A stretch of DNA of 64,000 nucleotides from Gibbula magus (Eukaryota > Mollusca > Gastropoda > Trochida > Trochidae). Within the stretch, counting starts at the first letter, position 1. Every line of letters begins with the position of its first letter. Shown one piece after another: positions 42,001 to 54,306 of this stretch. Location of the stretch: NCBI GenBank assembly GCA_936450465.1, contig OW388298.1, positions 5,006,035 through 5,070,034 of the forward strand. Reading direction: 5' to 3'. The position numbers were made by a program, and so were the translations under genes. A model generated the notes under the pieces. That model made no database searches, had not been told where the DNA came from, and saw nothing but the letters and a program-made list of their open reading frames with translations.

Positions 42001-45000
42001 TGTACAGTGTAGTGTTGAGTCTCTACTGTACAGTGCAGTGTCGAGTCTCTACTGTACAGTGTAGTGTTGAGTCTCTACTGTAGAGTGCAGTGTTGAGTCT
42101 CTACTGTACAGTGCAGTGTTGAGTCTCTACTGTACAGTGTAGTGTTGAGTCTCTACTGTACAGTGCAGTGTTGGGTCTCTACTGTTCAGTGCAGTGTTGA
42201 ATCTCTACTGTACAGTGCACTGTTGAGTCTCTGCTGTACAGTGCAGTGTTGGGTCTCTACTGTACAGTGCAGTGTTGAGTCTCTACTGTACAGTGTAGTG
42301 TTGAGTCTCTACTGTACAGTGCAGTGTCGAGTCTCTACTGTATAGTGTAGTGTTGAGTTTCTACTGTACAGTGCAGTGTTTGGTCTCTACTGTACAGTGC
42401 AGTGTTGGGTCTCTACTGTACAGTGCAGTGTTGGGTCCCTACTGTACAGTGCAGTGTTGAGTCTCTGCTGTACAGTGTAGTGTTGAGTCTCTGTTGTACA
42501 GTGCAGTGTTGAGTCTCTACTGTACAGTGCAGTGTTGGGTCTCTACTGTACAGTGCAGTGTTGAGTCTCTGCTGTACAGCGCAGTGTTGGGTCTCTACTG
42601 TACAGTGTAGTGTTGAGTCTCTACTGTACAGTGCAGTGTTGAGTCTCTAATGTACAGTGCAGTGTTGGGTCTCTACTGTACAGTGCAGTGTTGAGTCTCT
42701 ACTGTACAGTGTAGTGTTGAGTCTCTACTGTACAGTGAAGTGTTGAGTCTCTGTTGTACAGTGCAGTGTTGAGTCTCTGCTGTACAGTGCAGTGTTGAGT
42801 CTCTACTGTAGAGTGCAGTGTTGAGTCTCTACTGTACAGTGTAGTGTTGAGTCTCTACTGTACAGTGTAGTGTTGAGTCTCTGCTGTACAGTGCAGTGTT
42901 GGATCTCTACTGTACAGTGCACTGTTGAATCTCTACTGTACAGTGCACTGTTGAGTCTCTACTGTACAGTGTAGTGTTAAGTCTCTTCTGTACAGTGCAG
43001 TGTTGAGTCTCTGCTGTACAGTGCAGTGTTGAGTCACTGCTGTACAGTGCAGTGTTGAGTCTCTGCTGTACAGTGCAGTGTTGAGTCTCTACTGTACAGT
43101 GCAGTGTTGAGTCTCTACTGTACAGTGTAGTGTTGGATCTCTGCTGTACAGTGCAGTGTTGGGTCTCTACTGTACAGTGTAGTGTTGAGTCTCTGCTGTA
43201 CAGTGCAGTGTTGGGTCTCTACTGTACAGTGCAGTGTTTGGTCTCTACTGTACAGTGCAGTGTTGGATCTCTACTGTACAGTGCAGTGTTGAGTCTCTGC
43301 TGTACAGTGCAGTGTTGAGTCTCTGCTGTACAGTGCAGTGTTGAGTCTCTACTGTACAGTGTAGTGTTGAGTCTCTGTTGTACAGTGCACTGTTGGGTCT
43401 CTGCTGTACAGTGCAGGTTTTTAGTCTCTGATGTACAGTGCACTGTTGAGTCTCTACTGTACAGTGTAGTGTTGAGTCTCTGTTGTACAGTGCAGGTTTT
43501 TAGTCTCTGATGTACAGTGCACTGTTGGGTCTCTGCTGTACAGTGCAGGTTTTTAGTCTCTGATGTACAGTGCAGTGTTGAGTCTCTACTGTACAGTGTA
43601 GTGTTGAGTCTCTACTGTACAGTGCAGTGTTGAGTCTCTACTGTACAGTGTAGTGTTGAGTCTCTGCTGTACAGTGCAGTGTTGGATCTCTACTGTACAG
43701 TGCAGTGTTGAATCTCTACTGTACAGTGCACTGTTGAGTCTCTGCTGTACAGTGCAGTGTTGGGTCTCTACTATACAGTGAAGTGTTGAGTCTCTGTTCT
43801 ACAGTGTAGTGTTGAGTCTCTACTGTAGAGTGCAGTGTTGGGTCTCTACTGTACAGTGCAGTGTTGAGTCTCTACTGTACAGTGTAGTGTTGAGTCTCTG
43901 CTGTACAGTGCAGTGTTGGGTCTCTACTGTACAGTGCAGTGTTGAATCTCTACTGTACAGTGCACTGTTGAGTCTCTACTGTACAGTGCAGTGTTGAGTC
44001 TCTACTGTACAGTGTAGTGTTGAGTCTCTACTGTGCAGTGTCGAGTCTCTACTGTACAGTGAAGTTTTGAGTCTCTGTTGTACAGTGCAGTGTTGAGTCT
44101 CTGTTGTACAGTGTAGTGTTGAGTCTCTACTGTACAGTGCAGTGTTGAGTCTCTACTGTACAGTGCAGTGTTGAGTCTCTACTGTACAGTGCAGTGTTGA
44201 GTCTCTACTGTATAGTGTAGTGTTTGGTCTCTACTGTACAGTGCAGTGTTGGGTCTCTACTGTACAGTGCAGTGTTGGGTCTCTACTGTACAGTGCAGTG
44301 TTGAGTCTCTGCTGTACATTGTAGTGTTGAGTCTCTGCTGTACAGTGTAGTGTTGAGTCTCTACTGTACAGTGTAGTGTTGAGTCTCTACTGTACAGTGT
44401 AGTGTTGAGTCTCTACTGTACAGTGTAGTGTTGAGTCCCTACTGTACAGTGTAGTGTTGAGTCTCTGCTGTACAGTGTAGTGTTGAGTCTCTGCTGTACA
44501 GTGTAGTGTTGAGTCTCTGCTGTACATTGTAGTGTTAAGTCTCTGCTGTACAGTGTAGTGTTGAGTCTCTGCTGTACAATGTAGTGTTGAGTCTCTACTG
44601 TACAGTGCAGTGTTGGGTCTCTACTTTACAGTGTAGTGTTGAATCCCTACTGTACAGTGTAGTGTTGAGTCTCTGCTGTACAGTGTAGTGTTGAGTCTCT
44701 GTTGTACAGTGCAGTGTTGAGTCTCTACTGTACAATGTAGTGTTGAGTCTCTGTTGTACAGTGCAGTGTTGAGTCTCTGCTGTACAGTGCAGTGTTGAGT
44801 CTCTACTGTACAATGCAGTGTTGAGTCTCTGTTCTACAGTGTAGTGTTGAGTCTCTACTGTACAATGCAGTGTTGAGTCTCTACTGTACAGTGAAGTGTT
44901 GAGTCTCTGTTGTACAGTGCAGTGTTGAGTCTCTGCTGTACAGTGCAGTGTTGAGTCTCTACTGTAGAGTGCAGTGTTGAGTCTCTACTGTACAGTGTAG

Positions 45001-48000
45001 TGTTGAGTCTCTACTGTACAGTGTAGTGTTGAGTCTCTGCTGTACAGTGCAGTGTTGGATCTCTACTGTACAGTGCACTGTTGAATCTCTACTGTACAGT
45101 GCACTGTTGAGTCTCTACTGTACAGTGTAGTGTTAAGTCTCTGCTGTACAGTGCAGTGTTGAGTCTCTGCTGTACAGTGCAGTGTTGAGTCTCTACTCTA
45201 CAGTGTAGTGTTGAGTCTCCGCTGTACAGTGCAGTGTTGGGTCTCTACTGTACAGTGTAGTGTTGAGTCTCTACTGTACAGTGTAGTGTTGAGTCTCTGC
45301 TGTACAGTGCAGTGTTGGATCTCTACTGTACAGTGCAGTGTTGAATCTCTACTGTACAGTGTACTGTTGAGTCTCTGCTGTACAGTGCAGTGTTGGGTCT
45401 CTACTATACAGTGAAGTGTTGAGTCTCTGTTCTACAGTGTAGTGTTGAGTCTCTACTGTAGAGTGCAGTGTTGAGTCTCTACTGTACAGTGCAGTGTTGA
45501 GTCTCTACTGTACAGTGTAGTGTTGAGTCTCTGCTGTACAGTGCAGTGTTGGGTCTCTACTGTTCCGTGCAGTGTTGAATCTCTACTGTACAGTGCACTG
45601 TTGAGTCTCTGCTGTACAGTGCAGTGTTGGGTCTCTACTGTACAGTGCAGTGTTGAGTCTCTACTGTACAGTGTAGTGTTGAGTCTCTACTGTACAGTGC
45701 AGTGTCGAGTCTCTACTGTATAGTGTAGTGTTGAGTTTCTACTGTACAGTGCAGTGTTTGGTCTCTACTGTACAGTGCAGTGTTGGGTCTCTACTGTACA
45801 GTGCAGTGTTGGGTCCCTACTGTACAGTGCAGTGTTGAGTCTCTGTTGTACAGTGCAGTGTTGGGTCCCTACTGTACAGTGTAGTGTTGAGTCTCTGTTG
45901 TACAGTGCAGTGTTGAGTCTCTACTGTACAGTGCAGTGTTGGGTCTCTACTGTACAGTGCAGTGTTTGGTCTCTACTGTACAGTGCAGTGTTGAGTCTCT
46001 GCTGTACAGTGCAGTGTTTAGTCTCTGCTGTACAGTGCAGTGTTGAGTCTCTGTTGTACAGTGTAGTGTTGAGTCTCTGCTGTACAGTGCAGTGTTGAGT
46101 CTCTGCTGTACAGTGAAGTGTTGAGTCTCTACTGTACAGTGTAGTGTTGAGTCTCTGCTGTACAGTGCAGTGTTGAGTCTCTACTGTACAGTGTAGTGTT
46201 GAGTCTCAACTGTACAGTGCAGTGTTGAGTCTCTGCTGTACAGTGTAGTGTTGAGTTTCTGCTGTACAGTGCAGTGTTGAGTCTCTGTTGTACAGTGCAG
46301 TGTTGAGTCTCTACTGTACAGTGTAGTGTTGAGATTCTACTGTACAGTGCAGTGTTGAGTTTCTACTGTACAGTGGAGTGTTGAGTCTCTACTGTACAGT
46401 GCAGTGTTGAGTCTCTACTGTACAGTGGAGTGTTGAGTCTCTACTGTACAGTGCAGTGTTGGGTCTCTACTGTACAGTGCAGTGTTGAGTCTCTACTGTA
46501 CAGTGTAGTGTTGAGTCTCTGTTGTACAGTGCAGTGTTGAGTCTCTACTGTACAGTGAAGTGTTGAGTCTCTACTGTACAGTGCAGTGTTGAGTCTCTAC
46601 TGTACAGGGTAGTGTTGAGTCTCTACTGTACAGTGCAGTGTTGAGTCTCTACTGTACAGTGTAGTGTTGAGTCTCTACTGTACAGTGCAGTGTTGAGTCT
46701 CTACTGTACAGTGTAGTGTTGAGTCTCTACTGTACAGTGTAGTGTTGAGTCTCTACTGTACAGTGCAGTGTTGAGTCTCTGCTGTGCAGTGCAGTGTCGA
46801 GTCTCTACTGTACAGTGCAGTGTTGAGTCTCTACTGTACAGTGCAGTGTTGAGTCACTGCTGTACAGTGCAGTGTTGAGTCTCTACTGTACAGTGCAGTG
46901 TTGAGTCTCTGCTGTACAGTGCAGTGTTGGGTCTCTACTGTACAGTGTAGTGTTGAGTCTCTGCTGTACAGTGCAGTGTTTGGTCTCTACTGTACAGTGC
47001 AGTGTTGAGTCTCTGCTGTACAGTGCAGTGTTGAGTCTCTGCTGTACAGTGCAGTGTTGAGTCTCTGCTGTACAGTGCAGTGTTGAGTCTCTACTGTACA
47101 GTGCAGTGTTGAGTCTCTACTGTACAGTGTAGTGTTGGATCTCTGCTGTACAGTGCAGTGTTGGGTCTCTACTGTACAGTGTAGTGTTGAGTCTCTGCTG
47201 TACAGTGCAGTGTTGGGTCTCTACTGTACAGTGCAGTGTTTGGTCTCTACTGTACAGTGCAGTGTTGGATCTCTACTGTACAGTGCAGTGTTGAGTCTCT
47301 GCTGTACAGTGCAGTGTTGAGTCTCTGCTGTACAGTGCAGTGTTCAGTCTCTACTGTACAGTGTAGTGTTGAGTCTCTGTTGTACAGTGCAGGTTTGAGT
47401 CTCTGCTGTACAGTGCACTGTTGAGTCTCTACTGTACAGTGTAGTGTTGAGTCTCTGTTGTACAGTGCAGGTTTGAGTCTCTGCTGTACAGTGCACTGTT
47501 GGGTCTCTACTGTACAGTGCAGTGTTGAGTCTCTGTTGTACAGTGCACTGTTGGGTCTCTGCTGTACAGTGCAGTGTTGAGTCTCTACTGTACAGTGCAG
47601 TGTTGAGTCTCTACTGTACAGTGTAGTGTTGGATCTCTGCTGTACAGTGCAGTGTTGGGTCTCTACTGTACAGTGTAGTGTTGAGTCTCTGCTGTACAAT
47701 GCAGTGTTGGGTCTCTACTGTACAGTGCAGTGTTTGGTCTCTACTGTACAGTGCACTGTTGGGTCTCTGCTGTACAGTGCACTGTTGAGTCTCTGCTGTA
47801 CAGTGCAGTGTTGAGTCTCTGCTGTACAGTGCAGTGTTGAGTCTCTACTGTACAGTGCAGTGTTGAGTCTCTGCTGTACAGTGTAGTGTTGAGTCTCTAC
47901 TGTACAGTGTAGTGTTGAGTCTCTACTGTACAGTGCAGTGTTGAGTCTCTACTGTACAGTGCAGTGTTGAGTCTCTGCTGTACAGTGTAGTGTTGAGTCT

Positions 48001-51000
48001 CTGCTGTACAGTGCAGTGTTGAGTCTCTACTGTACAGTGCAGTGTTGAGTCTCTACTGTACAGTGCAGTGTTGAGTCTCTACTGTACAGTGCAGTGTTGA
48101 GTCTCTGCTGTACAGTGCAGTGTTGGGTCTCTACTGCACAGTGTAGTGTTGAGTCTCTGCTGTACAGTGCAGTGTTGGGTCTCTACTGTACAGTGCAGTG
48201 TTTGGTCTCTACTGTACAGTGCAGTGTTGAGTCTCTGCTGTACAGTGCAGTGTTGAGTCTCTGCTGTACAGTGCAGTGTTGAGTCTCTGCTGTACAGTGC
48301 AGTGTTGAGTCTCTACTGTACAGTGCAGTGTTGAGTCTCTACTGTACAGTGTAGTGTTGAGTCTCTACTGTACAGTGCAGTGTCGAGTCTCTACTGTACA
48401 GTGCAGTGTTGAGTCTCTGCTGTACAGTGCAGTGTTGAGTCTCTACTGTACAGTGCAGTGTTGAGTCTCTGCTGTACAGTGTAGTATTGAGTCTCTTCTG
48501 TACAGTGTAGTGTTGAGTCTCTACTGTACAGTGCAGTGTTGAGTCTCTACTGTACAGTGCAGTGTTGAGTCTCTGCTGTACAGTGTAGTGTTGAGTCTCT
48601 ACTGTAGAGTGCAGTGTTGAGTCTCTACTGTACAGTGCAGTGTTGAGTCTCTACTGTACAGTGCAGTGTTGAGTCTCTGCTGTACAGTGCAGTGTTGGGT
48701 CTCTACTGTACAGTGTAGTGTTGAGTCTCTGCTGTACAGTGCCGTGTTTGGTCTCTACTGTACAGTGCAGTGTTGAGTCTCTGCTGTACAGTGCAGTGTT
48801 GAGTCTCTGCTGTACAGTGCAGTGTTGAGTCTCTGCTGTACAGTGCAGTGTTGAGTCTCTACTGTACAGTGCAGTGTTGAGTCTCTTCTGTACAGTGTAG
48901 TGTTGGATCTCTGCTGTACAGTGCAGTGTTGGGTCTCTACTGTACAGTGTAGTGTTGAGTCTCTGCTGTACAGTGCAGTGTTGGGTCTCTACTGTACAGT
49001 GCAGTGTTTGGTCTCTACTGTACAGTGCAGTGTTGGATCTCTACTGTACAGTGCAGTGTTGAGTCTCTGCTGTACAGTGCAGTGTTGAGTCTCTGCTGTA
49101 CAGTGCAGTGTTGAGTCTCTACTGTACAGTGTAGTGTTGAGTCTCTGTTGTACAGTGCAGGTTTGAGTCTCTGCTGTACAGTGCACTGTTGAGTCTCTAC
49201 TGTACAGTGTAGTGTTGAGTCTCTGTTGTACAGTGCAGGTTTGAGTCTCTGCTGTACAGTGCACTGTTGGGTCTCTACTGTACAGTGCAGTGTTGAGTCT
49301 CTGTTGTACAGTGCACTGTTGGGTCTCTGCTGTACAGTGCAGTGGTGAGTCTCTGTTGTACAGTGCACTGTTGGGTCTCTGCTGTACAGTGCAGTGGTGA
49401 GTCTCTGTTGTACAGTGCACTGTTGGGTCTCTGCTGTACAGTGCAGTGTTGAGTCTCTACTGTACAGTGCAGTGTTGAGTCTCTGCTGTACAGTGCAGTG
49501 TTGAGTCTCTACTGTACAGTGCAGTGTTGAGTCTCTGCTGTACAGTGTAGTGTTGAGTCTCTACTGTACAGTGTAGTGTTGAGTCTCTACTGTACAGTGC
49601 AGTGTTGAGTCTCTACTGTACAGTGCAGTGTTGAGTCTCTGCTGTACAGTGTAGTGTTGAGTCTCTACTGTACAGTGCAGTGTTGAGTCTCTACTGTACA
49701 GTGCAGTGTTGAGTCTCTACTGTACAGTGCAGTGTTGAGTCTCTGCTGTACAGTGCAGTGTTGGGTCTCTACTGTACAGTGTAGTGTTGAGTCTCTGCTG
49801 TACAGTGCAGTGTTGGGTCTCTACTGTACAGTGCAGTGTTTGGTCTCTACTGTACAGTGCAGTGTTGAGTCTCTGCTGTACAGTGCAGTGTTGAGTCTCT
49901 GCTGTACAGTGCAGTGTTTAGTCTCTGCTGTACAGTGCAGTGTTGAGTCTCTACTGTACAGTGCAGTGTTGAGTCTCTACTGTACAGTGTAGTGTTGGAT
50001 CTCTGCTGTACAGTGCAGTGTTGGGTCTCTACTGTACAGTGTAGTGTTGAGTCTCTGCTGTACAGTGCAGTGTTGGGTCTCTACTGTACAGTGCAGTGTT
50101 TGGTCTCTACTGTACAGTGCAGTGTTGGATCTCTACTGTACAGTGTAGTGTTGAGTCTATGTTGTACAGTGCACTGTTGGGTCTCTGCTGTACAGTGCAG
50201 GTTTTTAGTCTCTGATGTACAGTGCACTGTTGAGTCTCTACTGTACAGTGTAGTGTTGAGTCTCTGTTGTACAGTGCAGGTTTGAGTCTCTGTTGTACAG
50301 TGCACTGTTGGGTCTCTGCTGTACAGTGCAGTGTTGAGTCTCTGTTGTACAGTGCACTGTTTGGTCTCTGCTGTACAGTGCAGTGTTGAGTCTCTGCTGT
50401 ACAGTGCAGTGTTGAGTCTCTGCTGTACAGTGTAGTGTTGAGTCTCTGCTGTACATTGTAGTGTTGAGTCTCTGCTGTACAGTGTAGTGTTGAGTCTCTG
50501 CTGTACAATGTAGTGTTGAGTCTCTACTGTACAGTGCAGTGTTGGGTCTCTACTGTACAGTGTAGTGTTGAGTCCCTACTGTACAGTGCAGTGTTGAGTC
50601 TCTACTGTACAGTGTAGTGTTGAGTCTCTGCTGTACAGTGCAGTGTTGAGTCTCTACTGTACAGTGCAGTGTTGAGTCTCTACTGTACAGTGCAGTGTTG
50701 AGTCTCTACTGTACAGTGTAGTGTTGAGTCTCTACCGTACAGTGCAGTTTTGAGTCTCTGCTGTGCAGTGCAGTGTCGAGTCTCTACTGTACAGTGCAGT
50801 GTTGAGTCACTGCTGTACAGTGCAGTGTTGAGTCTCTACTGTACAGTGCAGTGTTGAGTCTCTGCTGTACAGTGTAGTGTTGAGTCTCTACTGTACAGTG
50901 CAGTGTTGAGTCTCTACTGTACAGTGTAGTGTTGAGTCTCAACTGTACAGTGCAGTGTTGAGTCTCTACTGTACAGTGTAGTGTTGAGTCTCTCCTGTAC

Positions 51001-53613
51001 AGTGCAGTGTTGAGTCTCTGCTGTACAGTGCAGTGTCGAGTCTCTACTGTACAGTGCAGTGTTGAGTCTCTGCTGTACAGTGCAGTGTTGAGTCTCTACT
51101 GTACAGTGCAGTGTTGAGTCTCTGCTGTACAGTGTAGTGTTGAGTCTCTACTGTACAGTGTAGTGTTGAGTCTCTACTGTACAGTGCAATGTTGAGTCTC
51201 TACTGTACAGTGCAGTGTTGAGTCTCTGCTGTACAGTGTAGTGTTGAGTCTCTACTGTAGAGTGCAGTGTTGAGTCTCTACTGTACAGTGCAGTGTTGAG
51301 TCTCTACTGTACAGTGCAGTGTTGAGTCTCTGCTGTACAGTGCAGTGTTGGGTCTCTACTGTACAGTGTAGTGTTGAGTCTCTGCTGTACAGTGCAGTGT
51401 TTGGTCTCTACTGTACAGTGCAGTGTTGAGTATCTGCTGTACAGTGCAGTGCTGAGTCTCTGCTGTACAGTGCAGTGTTGAGTCTCTGCTGTACAGTGCA
51501 GTGTTGAGTCTCTACTGTACAGTGCAGTGTTGAGTCTCTACTGTACAGTGTAGTGTTGGATCTCTGCTGTACAGTGCAGTGTTGGGTCTCTACTGTACAG
51601 TGTAGTGTTGAGTCTCTGCTGTACAGTGCAGTGTTGGGTCTCTACTGTACAGTGCAGTGTTTGGTCTCTACTGTACAGTGCAGTGTTGGATCTCTACTGT
51701 ACAGTGCAGTGTTGAGTCTCTGCTGTACAGTGCAGTGTTGAGTCTCTGCTATACAGTGCACTGTTGAGTCTCTACTGTACAGTGTAGTGTTGAGTCTCTG
51801 TTGTACAGTGCAGGTTTGAGTCTCTGCTGTACAGTGCACTGTTGGGTCTCTACTGTACAGTGCAGTGTTGAGTCTCTGTTGTACAGTGCACTGTTGGGTC
51901 TCTGCTGTACAGTGCAGTGTTGAGTCTCTGTTGTACAGTGCACTGTTGGGTCTCTGCTGTACAGTGCAGTGTTGAGTCTCTGCTGTACAGTGCAGTGTTG
52001 AGTCTCTGCTGTACAGTGCAGTGTTGAGTCTATACTGTACAGTGCAGTGTTGAGTCTCTACTGTACAGTGTAGTGTTGAGTCTCTACTGTACAGTGTAGT
52101 GTTGAGTCTCTACTGTACAGTGCAGTGTTGAGTCTCTACTGTACAGTGCAGTGTTGAGTCTCTGCTGTACAGTGTAGTGTTGAGTCTCTACTGTACAGTG
52201 CAGTGTTGAGTCTCTACTGTACAGTGCAGTGTTGAGTCTCTACTGTACAGTGCAGTGTTGAGTCTCTGCTGTACAGTGCAGTGTTGGGTCTCTACTGTAC
52301 AGTGTAGTGTTGAGTCTCTGCTGTACAGTGCAGTTTTGGGTCTCTACTGTACAGTGCAGTGTTTGGTCTCTACTGTACAGTGCAGTGTTGAGTCTCTGCT
52401 GTACAGTGCAGTGTTGAGTCTCTGCTGTACAGTGCAGTGTTGAGTCTCTGCTGTACAGTGCAGTGTTGAGTCTCTACTGTACAGTGCAGTGTTGAGTCTC
52501 TACTGTACAGTGTAGTGTTGGATCTCTGCTGTACAGTGCAGTGTTGGGTCTCTACTGTACAGTGTAGTGTTGAGTCTCTGCTGTACAGTGCAGTGTTGGG
52601 TCTCTACTGTACAGTGCAGTGTTTGGTCTCTACTGTACAGTGCAGTGTTGGATCTCTACTGTACAGTGCAGTGTTGAGTCTCTGCTGTACAGTGTAGTGT
52701 TGAGTCTCTACTGTACAGTGCAGTGTTGAGTCTCTACTGTACAGTGTAGTGTTGAGTCTCTGTTGTACAGTGCACTGTTGGGTCTCTGCTGTACAGTGCA
52801 GTGTTGGGTCTCTACTGTACAGTGTAGTGTTGAGTCTCTGCTGTACAGTGCAGTGTTGGGTCTCTACTGTACAGTGCAGTGTTTGGTCTCTACTGTACAG
52901 TGCAGTGTTGAGTCTCTGCTGTACAGTGCAGTGTTGAGTCTCTGCTGTACAGTGCAGTGTTGAGTCTCTGCTGTACAGTGCAGTGTTGAGTCTCTACTGT
53001 ACAGTGCAGTGTTGAGTCTCTACTGTACAGTGTAGTGTTGGATCTCTGCTGTACAGTGCAGTGTTGGGTCTCTACTGTACAGTGTAGTGTTGAGTCTCTG
53101 CTGTACAGTGCAGTGTTGGGTCTCTACTGTACAGTGCAGTGTTTGGTCTCTACTGTACAGTGCAGTGTTGGATCTCTACTGTACAGTGCAGTGTTGAGTC
53201 TCTGCTGTACAGTGCAGTGTTGAGTCTCTGCTGTACAGTGCAGTGTTGAGTCTCTACTGTACAGTGCAGTGTTGAGTCTCTGTTGTACAGTGCACTGTTG
53301 GGTCTCTGCTGTACAGTGCAGGTTTTTAGTCACTGATGTACAGTGCACTGTTGAGTCTCTACTGTACAGTGTAGTGTTGAGTCTCTGTTGTACAGTGCAG
53401 GTTTGAGTCTCTGTTGTACAGTGCACTGTTGGGTCTCTGCTGTACAGTGCAGTGTTGAGTCTCTGTTGTACAGTGCACTGTTTGGTCTCTGCTGTACAGT
53501 GCAGTGTTGAGTCTCTGCTGTACAGTGCAGTGTTGAGTCTCTGCTGTACAGTGCAGTGTTGAGTCTCTACTGTACAGTGCAGTGTTGAGTCTCTGCTGTA
53601 CAGTGCAGTGTTG

Positions 53614-53695
53614 GAAGGAAAAGCAAGTCAACTTTTTACAGCGATAAATGCGACGTTTCAGTGGATAAACGAATTAAGTTGTTTAATAACCAGGA
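53614..53695. other. Satellite right border
   Basis: The array stops within a unit at GTGTTGGA, and unique AAGGAAAAGCAAGTCAAC sequence begins. Confidence 0.6.
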
Positions 53696-53795
53696 CCAAT
53701 ATTTTCGAAGCTCTCTTAGCGCTAAGATAGTGTAAGTCAATGTTAATGTATGGTATTTACGACTATCTTAGCGCTAAGAGAACTTCAAAAATATG
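53696..53795. repeat. Short foldback MITE-like element
   Basis: Inverted arms of about 40 bp are separated by about 20 bp. The left holds CTCTCTTAGCGCTAAGATAG and the right holds CTATCTTAGCGCTAAGAG. Each arm contains the palindrome TCTTAGCGCTAAGA. I recall similar hairpins as frequent in bivalve genomes. Confidence 0.8.
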
Positions 53796-54306
53796 GGTCG
53801 AGGTTACTATCAACACGGACACGTCGCACTCGTCGAGTGAATTGATGATGATGAGGGTTATCTTCTTGGTGTAAACTCTCCTGCTAATCAATGCTACTTT
53901 CTTTTTCTCTGTCGTCTCCACAGAACTTGTTTCCTTCCCCTCTACTTCTAAACTCTGGGAAGTTGGTTTATCGTATAATGCATATGGCGGGTTACTGGTC
54001 AAATATTTTAAACTCGATACGAGTGCGCCTTGATTAAATGTGTGTTGAGTTCGTGTCCTACAAACTGTGTATAGCGTAATATGTATAGGCTTTATGCGTA
54101 ACTTATATACAGCCTACCGGTGAGGTGGAAGAACTAGGCGGGGTAACCTGGGTGGGTAGACAGTAACTGTCTGCAGCCTGCGGGGAAAGAATAACATACA
54201 AATTAGTTTATTAAATCAGCAGCTGAACATACAGTGCTTACCATGTCTGTTTATTATTAACCAGAAATGAAGAGTCGTTGAATCTCTGCAGGAGCTAATA
54301 CAAAGT
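53796..54306. other. Unassigned DNA between the two 26-bp satellites
   Basis: No gene recognised. The string GGGGAAAGAATAACAT(A)C at about 54181 also occurs near 8778, so part of it may be a dispersed repeat. Confidence 0.45.

Larger units (their letters stand above)
29818..53613 (+). repeat. Giant 26-bp satellite array, about 915 units
   Basis: The unit is GTTGAGTCTCT, then the perfect palindrome ACTGTACAGT, then GCAGT. Variation is concentrated at fixed places and is mostly transitions: GAGTC/GGGTC/GAATC, CTCTACTG/CTCTGCTG/CTCTGTTG, TGCAGT/TGTAGT/TGCACT. A few 27-bp units occur (GTTTTTAGTCTCTGATG at about 43410, 43490, 43550, 50207, 53322). Phase is kept almost throughout: marker units recur at distances that are multiples of 26. 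Since 26 is not a multiple of three, each open stretch cycles through all three phases. The many frames of 60-150 codons on both strands are by-products. No unique sequence interrupts the array. Confidence 0.97.

Noticed and set aside
29959..53631. Dozens of open frames of 60-150 codons in the 26-bp satellite on both strands (CTVQCWVSTVQC-type and LHCTVETQHCTVQ-type repeats)
   Set aside because: They occur because most units lack stops; the unit is not a multiple of three, frames end wherever the CAG/TAG site varies, and both strands are open equally.
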